From Ceraceosorus guamensis (Eukaryota > Basidiomycota > Exobasidiomycetes > Ceraceosorales > Ceraceosoraceae): a stretch of DNA of 64,000 bases. The first letter of the stretch is position 1. Each line of letters opens with the position of its first letter. The stretch lies in contig NW_020290004.1 in the NCBI RefSeq assembly GCF_003144195.1, positions 247,665 through 311,664 on the forward strand, given 5' to 3'. The notes beneath the pieces are model-generated. The model was not told where the DNA came from. It saw nothing but the letters and a program-made list of their open reading frames with translations, and searched no databases. The translations under genes and the position numbers were made by a program. Positions 34,857 through 46,460 of the stretch are shown here, piece after piece.

Positions 34857-36804
34857 ATGCCGCCTTCGAAGTCCTTCAAAGCGAAGGTCCTCGACCGCCT
34901 CGCTTCCCAGCAAGCAGCTCTCAGTCACAGTCGCGCTAGCAGCTTGTCGACAACGTCCGACTTAGCAGCGAATCCCAAGGAAGCGCACCGCTCCACCAAC
35001 AAGGATCCCTCTTCGCAGCGCAAAGAAACGCCTTTGAGCTTGCCTCAACTCATCTCGCTCATATCCTCTTGCTCCCTAAGCCAGTCGGGCGCTGGTGTCA
35101 GCTCGATCCAGCTAGCAGGTCAACTAGTGAGAGCTAGACTCAACACGGAGCAGAGGTTGCGACATATTGACGAAGCGGACCTGGAGAATGCAGGTGTGCA
35201 AGGTGTAGAGCTGAGAAAGCGAATCCTGAAGGGTCTCAGGAAAGCTGTGAGGTACATGGTCAGGGCACTGTGTGGGGAATTCGATCCATGCTGCTGCACA
35301 GCGTGACAGCACTCGCTTTCTGACTACCCTGTATGCTCCGCTTGCAGCTTCGAGACGGGCCGTTTCCCGCATTCAGTAGCACGAATCAGTCGGCCGCCGC
35401 GCCGACTTCCTCCGGAAAATCTGTGGAATCCTTTGACTTCGCTGCTGTCCTTGATGAGGAGGCACTTACAACACGCAGGGTGCATGTTAATAGAGCTCCG
35501 GTCTTGCTAGCTTGGGCGGTAGTTCTTTGCGAAAGATTAGGATTCACCAGATGTGAAGCTCTGAGTGTCGGTGAGTAGTCCTGTGCGGGCGCAGGTCATC
35601 GCTTGGCTGAGCGCAGCCTTGGCCCTTGGGTGGTCATCGCAGCGCAATGCTACGTGTCGATCACTGCTCAAGCTAGAGGACAGTCGATTGGCGTGATAAA
35701 GAAGAGTAGCGCATCTACGTCAGGTGCAGATGCGTCCGATCGCGTGGGAAATAATCAGCCTGTGAGTAGGCCGCTCATCGTTGACCGGACAGCACATGAC
35801 TCACACTCGCGACTTTCGTGCTCCCAGCATTTTGTGCTGATGGGTGTCAAGATACCCCTCATGCGCATATCAGTAGTGGAGCAATCACCTGGCCAACAAG
35901 AGCTGTCGGAATGGAGGGCCATCCTAGATGGCTCTGTCGTCGAGCCTTCCAAGGTCAGTCGACGATGCGTTAGGAACAAATCAAAGCCAGCCCTGATGAG
36001 CTAGCTGTCTTTCTACCTCACCAGGCCTTTAACTATTTGCGTGCCGCCATGCGTCAACTTCTCCCGCACGTCATAGGAGCCTTGATCCTCTTGGCGGACT
36101 CCTACATGGTCCCACCACCCGGCGCTACCGAAGCGCACGGAGTGGACGAACTACATAAGCAAGCCTTTGAGCTGTACGTCGATTTCAGGCCAGAAACGGG
36201 CGGGGAGTGGGGAAAGAAAGGGACGCTGTTCTTGAGCGTTATTCTACGGCTCAAGAAAGGGTTGCAGGAGTCCAAGGGAAAGCCCGATGAAAACGGCATG
36301 ACAGAAGAGGACTGGAGGAGGGAAGCTGCGAGGCTCGGGTGGGAAGAGCAGAGCAAGCAGACGGCTACCGATCATGCTATTGAGGGGCCTGTCAAATCGG
36401 AGATTGGCGTGCGGGAAGGACCGACCTTCTCAGAGCTGCCTCCAAACGCGCACACGCTCGTCAAGCTTGAGCCCAGTAACGATGAGGCTACAAACGCCCC
36501 GCAGACCGGACGAGTTGCGGATCATGGCGCAGTCGAGCCCGCATGGAGTGCACAAGACTCTCTTGCCCCCACGCAGGATCTGCCGCCTGATCCGACACAC
36601 GGCGAACCGGACATAGTGGACGAATTGTTGGTGGAAGATGGACCTGGCGAGCAATTGAACGCTGCCTCAGGCGAAGGTGCTCAGAGACAGCCGAAGCGCG
36701 TGTATCTGCAAACAGACTCAAGCGAAGGTCACGAAAACGACAATCACGAAGAGATCACGCAAGACTCGACTCGCAAACGTGTTAAGAGAGAGGCAGAAAA
36801 ATGA
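34857..36804 (+). CDS. Conserved fungal protein of unknown function
   Basis: Five exons: 34857-35246, 35348-35570, 35643-35761, 35828-35953 and 36025-36804. All keep frame, for 545 residues. Residues 1-60 are basic and Ser-rich. A helical segment (QLISLISSCSLS to LVRARLNTEQ) comes before residue 130. The middle has the block VHVNRAPVLLAWAVVLCERLGF, then EALSVAQCYVSITAQARGQSIG and HFVLMGVKIPLM. I associate this pattern with a widespread fungal protein of unknown role. The last exon adds LRAAMRQLLPHVIGALILLADSY and FRPETGGEWGKKGTLFLSVI, then an acidic tail ending RKRVKREAEK, a possible nuclear localisation signal. Exon 1 uses a GTGAGG donor. I cannot assign a biochemical activity. Confidence 0.65.
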
Positions 36805-37326
36805 TATCGAAACACGCTCCGACTGGCCTACTGCTCCGCTCTCACCCATCGAGCCAGAAACCGTCATTTTGGCATCGACGCAGGCCGCCTGATGAGCCGC
36901 CCAAAAAGGCGTACGTCGTGACACCTCATGAGGCTTGGTGAGGCTTTTCCCACCACTGGCTTCTCGATCTCTTGTGGCCCGAAAGTCGGCAAAAGGCCAA
37001 CGCTGCAACGCAATCCTCTGCAAGGCAGCTCGGAGCATCGCTCGATTGATGCGCGTCATAGATATCAATCGGGCAAGGACCTCAACAATATTTTGAGGGC
37101 GCTTTCTGACAATAAGACCTAGAACGAGCCAATGAAAAGGACGGACTATTTGCCGTAAGGAAGTTGCAGAAGCGTGTATGCTAGTTATTGAGTGGGCATT
37201 AACCAAGAATACTTGGTACCGTGCAGTGCGGGGAAGGGCAGATGCAATGCATGAGTCGCTTGGAATTTGATCAGATGGACCACGACCCCTCCATAGACAA
37301 AGCTTCGTGCTCACGCGAAGCCGAGC
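36805..37326. other. Tail-to-tail intergenic region
   Basis: 522 bp between convergent stop codons. No gene is supported. Confidence 0.5.
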
Positions 37327-38484
37327 TTAGAAGTAGACAGCCTGGGCTTTGTGTACAGCCTGCTTGCCGCTAGGTCCATGACTCTTGAGAACGATCCGAG
37401 GGTCATCTTTCGAAGCTTTCACGCTTTTTCCGTCCACCGTCGTGGCTTCGGTCAAGACCTTGACCACCTCACCCTTGACCCAACCAGGCATGGACTTCCA
37501 ATGCGCCACTTGTCCAGCTTTGGGAAGGCGAGATGCGCTAGCTTGAGACGCACCGTCCGGAATTTCCGCAGAGTCCCCTTTGGAGCCGTGCTTGCCCTCG
37601 TGCTTGGACGTCGAAATGTCGGCTTCCTTCTTGCCACTCGCTTTGCTTTTACCGTCCTCCGCCTTCTCCTTCTCTCCATTCGCCTTGCCATTAGCTGCTC
37701 CCGTCTTCTTCCCGCCTGCACTCTTTGGCTTCTCTTGCGCCTTGTTCTGTTTCGTCTCATCGGCTTGCGTCTTTGACTTTTTGTTGCTCGCCTCTTCAGC
37801 TCTGTCTTCTTTTGGGCGACTGGAACTCCTAGTCTTGCGCTTGTTGTCATCCTCAGGCTGCTCTTGCTCCTTCTCGGCAGCTCCGTCTTTGCTCTTCTTT
37901 GCTCCCTTCTCGCTGACCTCCTTGCGAGCCTCTGCGGCCTTGTCAGTGTTGCCTACAAATTGTTGACCGGATTTGGACGTTTTCTGCTTTTTCTTATCCG
38001 TCTCTTCCTTTTCCTTGTCGTCCATCTTCTCCCAGGCCTACGCGTAGCAGTAAAACGCGGTCGGGTCAGCATCAAGATCTTACGGGCCGCCTCTCGACAT
38101 TACTACGAACCTCTTTGGGCAGGTACCTCTTCCTGCTGCCATCGTCGTTCTTGGCATTCGCATCCCCGTCTTTAGTCTGCCATTCCTCCTCTCCCCACTT
38201 GCTGAGATTCTTTTGCGAGTCATCTTGACCCTGTTCTTTGTCGGTGTTGTAGCCCCCGCCCCGTTTCTTGTACTCGCCGGCCATCATCTGTGCTTTGCGA
38301 GCTGACCATTGTCCAGGAGCACCACCCTTGTCCGATTTGTGAATCTCCTCTTTGACTTCGTCGCGAAGCTGCAAGCGAACATTTGTAGGGCGTCAGAGGT
38401 CTACCCTAGATGTGCTTCGGGCATAGCAATCATCACATTTCATGCACGCACCTTAGGATCGGTGTACTTGTCTTTGGGAGGCAT
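37327..38484 (-). CDS. HVA1-type Tudor-domain protein, basic and lysine-rich
   Basis: Three exons: 38484-38452 (MPPKDKYTDPK), 38368-38111 and 38037-37327, all in frame, for 333 residues. Exon 2 has a conserved N-terminal module: KGGAPGQWSARKAQMMAGEY, KKRGGGY, and KNLSKWGEEEWQTKDG, ending RYLPKE then AWEKM across the splice. A long Lys/Glu/Ser-rich region follows. The C-terminal 61 residues (about 273-333, from QVAHWKSMPGWVKGEVV to AVHKAQAVYF) match the small Tudor-like domain of Cryptococcus hypervirulence-associated protein Hva1. The molecular role is unclear in that family; the name comes from a mutant phenotype and says nothing about this organism. Intron 1 starts GTGCGT and intron 2 GTTCGT, both non-standard. 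The charged middle suggests nucleic-acid or chromatin contact, as inference. Confidence 0.8.
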
Positions 38485-39600
38485 GGTGACCAAGTTGCTG
38501 GAGGTGAGTGGAGGACGTGCACAAGCAAAAGCTTTCTGAAGAGTGTGGGAAAGGCTCTCGTGCGCTATATACCACGCGGAAGAGGATGTGGAAGAGAAGA
38601 GGAGTAGGTCAAGTTGGGTAAACACGATGTCACATCGACCAGCAATGCCAATTTCTACTTCTTATTCCTCAGAATCGACGGGCAAGACTTTGTCTGTCCA
38701 CTCACGAGTGTATAGATGCTCGCATCCTGGATGGAAAGCTTACCTCATGCGTGCATGCCAGGCTTGGAAAGCTGAGAAGATCGTTTAGCTGCAGCAAACT
38801 GCACGTCAGCTGTCTAGATCCAAACGGTCTTGGTCACGGCAGGCGCTCCCGCACCTCCCGACACCAGTAGAGCCGAATCTGGTCACGGTCGTCCCATCAT
38901 GATGACCACCTTCCGAGAGAGGTAGGTACTGCGTGCATCTAGCCTCCGTCCCGGTGCGGATGCGGAAGCGGATCGTGGCGGATGCTTGCGCGGGGCGAAG
39001 CGGCGCAACGCTGCTGACATCATACCTGCATCGCAAGACGTTCGGACCCTGCATGTCCGGCACCACGGTCGGTCCACTTGCATCAAAAAAGAGGCTGCCC
39101 CTCCTGCTCGACCTTGCTAAGCTGCGATTCGCGTGTTGATGGCATGCTGTGCGCCAACATTTGTACGCCGAGCTACAGGGAGTCAAGAGTGGTTGTCATA
39201 GTAATTCCTGAATGTGCTGAGAATTCATGGTCTTGGGTGCGATAACCTGTCAGCTTGACAGGCGACCGCGCGCCACGAGCTCGCGCGAACAGTCTGTATC
39301 AACCTGCATGCTTGCATATATGCATGGGTAACTGGGACTCACCGCTAGTCGTATCAGTACGCGTACCACTCCGTCACGCGTTCGGATCCGATTCTTTGGG
39401 CAGTCATCGCACTCGATGTACTGGCTGCAAAGAATCACCGTAGGGGTCGCATTGGTGTTTCCCTTTCTCTTGGCAGTCAGCTGTTTTTTTGCTGTTGCGT
39501 AATGTCCATGGACACCTGTGCTTACACAAGAAGCCAGACACAGGAAGCCAAACAAACACAAATGTTATAGGCTGAATACGATAACACCTGCCCCTTGCTG
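38485..39600. other. Intergenic region
   Basis: Upstream of the HVA1-type gene. Open frames on the minus strand (38806-39186) lack homology or splice support. Nothing else was identified. Confidence 0.45.
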
Positions 39601-41085
39601 AGCCAATGCTCAGACCACCTTCTTCACTTGGTCTCTTGGGCAGCCTGGCCAGTGGCACAGAAGGAGCTGATGTGAGTTTTGTCTTGTGTTCTGCAGCGCC
39701 CCCAAGGCATGTCAAAGGCGGACCTGGCCAACCAATGCTCCCAAGGTTCTCTGGAGCTTTCAGCCAGTCTGCAATGACAAGCTCACTGGTTTGCACCCAC
39801 TAATTGGCATACCAAGCTGTAACACCAGCAGTCTGAGGTAAGCTTCTCATTGCAATTTTGATGCACATTGTCTCCACAAAAGGAGCCTAGCGTGCGACCA
39901 GGAGTCAACTCAGACATGGTGGACACGGTCAGGCGTCTCATGGGGACCAAGAGTTGCTGAAGGCAAGGTTGACAAGCTTGAGTGGGTCTGAAACAGCCCA
40001 ATACTCAGCGCATCATCCTTGCAGGTCATGCTCTTTCTTCTCCCTGGCTCCAGAAGGCCAAGTGAAGGTGCATGATGGCTTTGTAGGTCTCCTTCAACAA
40101 CATCTTGATGCCCTCTAGCTCCACTTGTGCTGCACGCAAAGGCCAAGTGAAGGTGCATGATGGCTTTGTAGGTCTCCTTCAACAACATCTTGATGCCCTC
40201 TAGCTCCACTTGTGCTGCACGCAAAGGTTGCAATCAGCTCTTGACAGCCAACAAACATACCAGCCTGAGCCCCACATGGACAAGCCTGTACCTCTTCCCT
40301 TGACGTCCCTTTGGCGCAAAAGGTCGACAATCCAGTCCTTCTTCAAAAGGGAGGGGACCTTCATTGTGTTGATCGCCTGAGGTGACTTGACCGCGTTGGC
40401 AGATTGCGCCAAATGACCATATAGAGAGCGGGTCATTTTGTTGAGGAAACTGAAACCATCTGTGGGAGCTACAACGGTATTTGCAGCTGCGCTTGACGGT
40501 CCAAAATAAGCCAAGAGAGAGGTGGCCAGGCTGATTCCACTTTCCAAAGCGCCGCCCCACATCGACAAGAAAGTCAGGGGTTTTGGTGTCATGGGCGCTC
40601 GACCAACGTAGGTGCGAAGAGAGTTCTGGGCCTGGTCTCACCACAACAAGGGCAATGGGGGGGCAGAGAACAGACCACTCAAATTCTGTGGACTCTTGTT
40701 GAGAGCGCGCAAGAAAGCTGCAACAGTACGGTCTGCCGCATTGCTGCAGGCAAAGCCGCCATTCCCAGCAGAAGAACCGCAAAGAACATGAGTGCGCTGA
40801 GCCAGAGGGCTTTACGCAAGCGTTGGCGGGAACGCGTCTGCTGGTGATGGATTGCTTGCTTGTGATCTTTGCGTCCAGGGCCTGCGCAACAGCCACCTTG
40901 ATGTGATCTTCCATTGTTTGATCCATTGTACCAGGCTGCTGATTTCTGGCAGCCACCTCTTCTTGCGCACATTGAGCATTGTCCATTTGCTGATTGAGCT
41001 GCTCAATGTCATTGGCGGTCCTGCTCTCCAGCCTATTGTGGTTGCTGACCAGAACTTCATGTTGGCTCAGGCTATTGACATTAGG
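39600..41085 (-). pseudogene. Decayed or unresolved coiled-coil/membrane family gene
   Basis: Coding-like pieces lie in the expected order but in different frames. A CTCTTCTCTTAG acceptor at 41086 opens a coiled-coil frame (PNVNSLSQHEVLV to VAVAQALDAKI, about 41085-40850). A membrane segment (LWLSALMFFAVLLLG, about 40807-40742) lies in another frame. A third frame carries an Ala/Ser-rich block (GISLATSLLAYFG, about 40540) and basic LLKKDWIVDLL. Beyond the 85-bp duplication, DWLKAPENLGSIGWPGPPL (about 39780-39705) recalls the WLKALDELPEYLV region of the gene at 4097-1938. A weak GTGGCT donor and CAG acceptor could join the coiled coil to the membrane frame, but no complete gene could be built. 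The order of parts is like the two left-end genes. Either a pseudogene or a gene with introns I cannot see. Confidence 0.4.
40056..40225. repeat. Perfect 85-bp tandem duplication
   Basis: GGCCAAGTGAAGGTGCATGA starts a unit at 40056 and again at 40141; the two 85-bp copies appear identical. 85 is not a multiple of three, so the duplication shifts the reading frame on either strand. On the minus strand one frame reads AAQVELEGIKMLLKETYKAI, a helix-like segment. Perfect identity implies a recent event. Confidence 0.9.
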
Positions 41086-42224
41086 CTAAGAGAAGAGCCC
41101 AAGCTTGCCACACCTTGACACACAAAAACGCACTCCTTCTCTGCTCTGGCTGTGAGTACCAGAGACTTTTCCAGGAGCGAGCGAGGTTGGCCTCCATCAA
41201 GCTGGCTCAAAGCAGTGCCCGCGCTCTGCTGTGTGAAGCAGGCATCACTGCGCTGTGCGTTTTGCTGCTCAGATGTGACTGACCTCCCTCAAAAGTGTCC
41301 ATCTCGGAAGCTTCTATAGGTACAAGGCTGGCCACACAAATCAGACGCTTTGGGTGGTGAGTCGGTTTGCACGTGGTCACGCTCAAGCTTCGCGTCGCGC
41401 GTCGCGTCGGGCGCGTGTTTGTGTATTTTTTTGGCCTCGACTCGAGCTCACAATCTTTCTACGCACCGAGCAAGGCAGTCGGTCGTGCTCAAACATTGTG
41501 ATCGTCCTTCACAATGACTCATATATCGTTGACAGCCATCAATCGATCAGGATGGATTTGATCCGAGTCGATACTCCATCAGCAGCAGCCTAAATCTGCT
41601 GTGCAGGTTCATATTGGTCCGCCCCGTGTTCCGGTGGTCAACCTTGCAGCCTCATCAACGCTTTCATCCCCACCCTCCTCTCTGCGGCAACATCCTCGCG
41701 TCCGGCATGCACGGAGTCCTTGGCATGTCGTGCATGCATGACATGCGTCCGTCACGGCGTCTTTCATGCTCATGCACTCGATCCCTCTTGCTGCTCAACT
41801 GCAGCGCCGCCTCAGTTCGCAGCACAATCAAGATCGCTGCGATTGGAGAACTCGGCTTCTTGGCGAGCATGATGTGAGCGCAACAAAGCTTGACGCCCGA
41901 GCACGAAACGGTATTGACTCGGCAAAGCATGCAGCCGGCATGCTGTTGCTCTTCTGCAAGGCGTCCGTTGAACGATTGCCCATAAACACCCACGCCAAGC
42001 AAGTTGTTGCTCTCATGCAAGGTTCTCTCGTCGTGAGTTGGCTCCTTGACACTTGCGACTCGACCATCTCATACAGCTCTCGCGACCTGAATTCTCTCCT
42101 TCTTCCACTCACCTGTGCTGTATGCTCTCCCGCTTGTTTGCGCAGTCATATCCTCGATCCTTGTTCTCGTTCGGTTACACTGGCTTAGCAGTCCCAGTAA
42201 CGCAACCCGTCATCCCTTGCAAAG
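41086..42224. other. Intergenic region upstream of the hydrolase gene
   Basis: No gene is supported apart from possible upstream exons of the decayed element (41085-41300). Near 41700-41760 the DNA is dense in GCATGC/CATGACATGC palindromic words. The last 100 bp before 42225 is pyrimidine-rich. Confidence 0.4.
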
Positions 42225-43979
42225 ATGACGCCCAGTCGGGGTGGTGTGCTGTCGGCACTTGCATTCGCCCTCACCGCACTCGCGCTGGCACCACTTCAAT
42301 CACAAGCACTGGAAGATGCAGATGTGCCTCGCACGAACGAAAACAGAACGCTGTACGCTATCCCGGTGCCCCTACCATACGACTCGCTGCAAAGTGCAAA
42401 GCCGGGCATCGAGAAGTCCACACTGGAGCAGACGCAATTTCACCTTTGGAGCTACATCTCCAGTGACTACGATGCGAGCAAGATCAAACGCGCGGTGGTT
42501 ACGCTTCATGGCCAAGGAAGGGATGCTTGGTCTTACTGGGACGACACCTACGATGCTCTCCTCAACGCTACTAGCCCGACCAAGAGATCCTCGAAAAGCT
42601 CCAGCAGCACTTCGACACTGTCTTCTGCAAGATCGTCATCATCATCGACCTCATCATCTCGCAGCAATCGCCACACGTCTAGTAGCGGGTCATCCTCTAG
42701 CACTTCCCGAAGCTCCAGTCGCTCACAATCCGTCACGTCTCGAGCTGAAAGCGTCACATCGCCTCCCACGCGACGAGCCAGTAGAAATCGAACATCGCTA
42801 AAGCGCGACGAAGTCCTCATTCTGGCGCCACTCTTCTTTAACAATCAAGACACCTCGGCGTATCAAGCACTGGACGAGGAGTTCGATTCGCAATCGATTG
42901 TGTGGAACGGTGGAGATTGGGCAGAGGGTGCAGATTCGATTTTGCCGGATACGGTGTATGGTTCGGAGGAGGGTCAGACTTTCGAAGCGCCCAAAGTCAG
43001 CTCGTATGAAGCACTGGACGAGGTGGTCAGATGGTTCAGCGACAAGAACGTATTTCCAAAGATGGAGTGAGTTGGTGTCAAGGCGAGGTAGAAGGCTCGG
43101 CTCGAAAGTGTGGCTGAAATTTTCGGTTGGTGCTTGCTAGGACGGTGTTGATTGCTGGCCATAGCATGGGCGGTCAGATTGCTCAGCGCTATGCACTCCT
43201 AGGCGCCGTTCCAAGCGCTTCAACACCTGTGCACTTTGTCGTTGCCAATCCGGGCAGCTTTGCGTGGTTGACCCCGGAGAGACCCGAGCCTGTGGACGAC
43301 TGTCCTGGTGAGTAAGAAGGCAAAAGGACGGTGGTGAATTTCACGTTGCTGACGCGCGCTAATCGTACCGTCTTCATTCTTCGCAGACACCTACAATCTG
43401 TGGAAGTATGGGCTTGAGCTCTCCTCTGATGGCACGTGGAGTCAGAGATACCTCAAGTCCTTTATTCAACAGTCGCTGGATGCCAAATCTGAGGTGCTGG
43501 ACGTTCGAGTACGGTACAGCGAAATTCGCCTCGTCCACTACCTCTTCGGATTGGATGATTTCGGACCGGGAGACACGCGATGCCAAGCGCTCACGCAGGG
43601 ACCGCATCACCTGGGTCGTGGACAGAATTTCCTGCAACATTTGGACACGCAGGTGTTGGGACCTCGCAGAGAGGCAGACGCGGCGCAGCATGGGTCGGAC
43701 AATCTGCAAGGATGGGGGAAGGCAAGTCACACGAGCGATTTCGTCAAGGGCTGCTCGCACGATCCCATGTGCATGTGGTTGAGCAAACAAGGGATAGAGC
43801 GCTTGTTCTTTACCAACGCGGATGGAGAGGAAGGACCCAGAGGAGTCGGAGATGACGATGCGGTGCAGGCAAAATGGTACCCTTGGGGCGTCAATTCTGC
43901 GGCATCGCACTTTCCGTCTCGGTCAACATCGACCATGCTTGCGGCGCTTGCGGCCTCTATCTGCATGGCCTTCCTATGA
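42225..43979 (+). CDS. Secreted alpha/beta-hydrolase with serine-rich insertion
   Basis: Three exons: 42225-43066, 43141-43307 and 43387-43979, in frame, for 533 residues. A signal peptide is likely (hydrophobic LSALAFALTALALAPL, cleavage near residue 28). VVTLHGQGRDAW (about 91-102) fits the oxyanion region. The nucleophile motif GHSMGGQ places the catalytic serine at about 289, right after the first splice. An unusual low-complexity insert rich in Ser, Arg and Thr fills about 116-192, between the oxyanion loop and ILAPLFFNNQD. The C-terminus ends in a hydrophobic run (MLAALAASICMAFL) after Ser/Thr residues, compatible with a GPI anchor. Related fungal proteins are uncharacterised secreted hydrolases; the substrate is unknown. 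It ends 679 bp from the convergent HIT gene. Confidence 0.8.
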
Positions 43980-44658
43980 TCTCCGTCGGCCTATGGCTTA
44001 CGGCCTTGCGTTCGTCAAGCACAAAATTCAGCATCGCATCCGCGTTCCGAGACAGAACACCAGCAACCACAAATTTCGGTGCAAGTCATCGATTGGTTCG
44101 ACCGGGCTACCTGGCGCTGCAAGCCGGACGGATAGTCGTCATGAATGAGCGCACGACTTGCACCGTCGTACATCTTCTTCTGCAGCACGCAGACCTCCTT
44201 CGGGCTCACCCTGTTCAAATTCACCGTCAAGTGTATCCATAGATTGCCATTTTGCCCCCCATTTCTCACCGTCTCCGGTCCCTCGTCACATGCGTCTGCT
44301 ACAGCTTCACTGCCCCTTCTCATGTGCACCATTTGCACTCCTCATCATACCCCCCTGCGTCGGTGCCATCTGCGAATGGAGCTGCACCTCGATGCAATAG
44401 ACGATAGATCCGTAATTTCCGATGTGCGCGGTTTGTTGAGACTTCTTCGAGGGCGTGTCCGGTGGAAACGTTGGAGGTCGCAAGGCTCGGTGAATCATCT
44501 CGAAGGACGACCCAGACAGCATCGAGTGCGATGGGGTGGCGCGACCTGCTCGCGTGGCTCGTGGCTTTGTTGTGAGTCGGTGTAGTGCCGTACCAGGCTG
44601 CACCGCAAATACAAGTAGAGCTTTCCCACCACGAGACGTTTCTAGAAAGCTACACGTC
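43980..44658. other. Tail-to-tail intergenic region
   Basis: 679 bp between convergent stop codons. No gene is supported. Confidence 0.5.
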
Positions 44659-45714
44659 TCACTCTTCTCGATTCCAATCGCCCTCGTCCCATTTGCGCTC
44701 CAACCATCTCGCTTCCTTTTGCATCTCTTCCAAGCTCCTCTCTGTGCGCGTCGAAGAAGCATCCAGACCTCTTTCCGACTGCTTTGCTTGATTCTCCTTC
44801 ACCTCTGCTTTGACGCCTGCTGGCTCTAGTAGAGACTTTTGCCGCTTGAAGAGGGACATGCCGAACGCTTCCAGGTGGGTGTAGATCTGTCGCGAGGGAG
44901 GAGATGCAACGTGTGAGAGACGAGCGACGTCATCTCACCGAGAGACCCGAACGCGCAAAGATCTATGTCCCGCACGCGCGCTCTGCGCTCACCTCGTCAT
45001 TCTCTGCGAAATCACCTTCGCGTCGAGGCAAGATGTGCACGTGCAAGTGGGGCACGCTTTGACCTGCCAATGTACCATCCTGCACGCCGATGGTCAATGC
45101 GGAGCCCGATGTCGAAGATGATGTGCCCGCTGAGTCAGATGTGCTGCTGCTGACGGTGTAGATGTGCTTGACGAAGGAGGAGACTTGATGGACCAGCGTC
45201 CAGAAAGGCGCAATGTCTTGCGGTGGAAGATCGGACAGCAGAGGTGTGGGATGGATGGGAATCACCAGCACGTCTGATGCGAAGCAGCTGTTGCTTGTGA
45301 GCGCGAAAGGACATGTGCGTCTCGCTCTAATGCGCTCCACTCACGACCTGGCACGATGGGCTTGATGTTGACCAAGGCGACGGCGACCTCGTTCCGGGCA
45401 AACACTTGCGTAGACACATCAAAAGGCCCAAACTTGACCTGCCCCTCGCCTTGCTTCGATTGAGCAGCGCTCGACATGTTTCTACGTGCGAGCCAGGAGC
45501 AGCGCTTGGCTTTGCTTGAGGATGCTGCTAAAAGCGAATCAAAAGGCTGCGATGATCTTGCAGCTACCGCGAACAGGGCTTGGGTGGAGCTTGATCGATG
45601 CAGATTGTGCTGACAAGCTACTGCGGAGTGCGAGCGTGCTGTCAAGCAGCTTGCGACAGCCAGACTGCGAGGATGCCGTAATGTCGAGACGAGCGATTTG
45701 GCTGCACTCAACAT
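44659..45714 (-). CDS. HNT2: FHIT/Hnt2-type diadenosine polyphosphate hydrolase
   Basis: HIT-family hydrolase expected to cleave Ap3A/Ap4A-type dinucleotides. Three exons: 45714-45345, 45273-44993 and 44886-44659, in frame, 292 residues. The first splice restores PGHVLVIP, the second leads into YTHLEAFG. VQDGTLAGQSVPHLHVHILP carries the histidine triad (His199, 201, 203). A Ser/Thr-rich insert (about 164-181) precedes it, replacing a short loop of other FHIT proteins. Exon 3 gives the helical tail RSLEEMQKEARWLERKW typical of FHIT. Two in-frame starts are likely. The ATG at 45714 gives a 79-residue Arg/Ser/Ala-rich leader almost without acidic residues (possible mitochondrial presequence). 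The ATG at 45477 (MSSAAQSKQG) gives a 213-residue form near the usual FHIT length. Confidence 0.88.
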
Positions 45715-46460
45715 TTCATGTTTGTGCTTGGCGCTGAGGGATGTGAGCAAGAGATGCAGATCTTTCTGGTGCAGCTGCGATCGATGGCAGTGATGGGCGT
45801 CGAACTTCGGTTCGAAAGAGGTTCTTTGCTGGTGGAAGCGATAGCTGAATATGAGTGCCGAGTTGTGGGTGCATAGCAAGCCCTGGAGTGAAGAGTCGTG
45901 ATGAGTGGCCGAGTGTGCTAGCTGCTGGTGTTGTGCTGCATGACCGCTTCGTGATGCTTGATTATTCTTGATTGATCGTCGTGAAATATCTGATGAGAGC
46001 TTCAAGAGCCCACACAACAATCACGCACAGCACATCACGCATCACGAATCCAACACGAACGCGCGCGTCATGACGTGGATTCACCGAAAGCCCATGATCG
46101 CCTGCATCACGTGGGCATGCGCGGCACCGGCCTCGAAGAAGCAAGCAAGCAACAAACACGCTCTCGAGCCACCCTCTCTTTCCTCTTAATATCAGCTTCT
46201 TGAGCGAGGTCATGCATGAGCTGAGGTGCAAGCAACTCACGCTAGGAAAGCCACGATCTGCTCTGCGCTCTCTACATCCGCATCAGCACCTCTCATCACC
46301 CTAGCCGCACTCGTCTTGGGTTGAATACAACAGCGCACCGCGAACAACAACGTCTTGATCGAATTCAGCGCAAGCGACCTGCGTGGGGGGCCACAGCCCG
46401 CAGTCCATTCCGGACCCTCTTCGCCATTGACGAACTTGCAGCCATCGCAGGCAGAGCAAG
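45715..46460. promoter_or_regulatory. Head-to-head intergenic region
   Basis: 746 bp between the divergent starts of the HIT hydrolase and the PCI-domain gene. It contains CACGACTCTTC-type words (near 45890) and a region rich in CAC/ATCACG words (46010-46060). No precise element is assigned. Confidence 0.4.

Noticed and set aside
38806-39186. 126-codon minus-strand frame
   Set aside because: No recognised family or splice support, and the opposite strand is also open over part of it.
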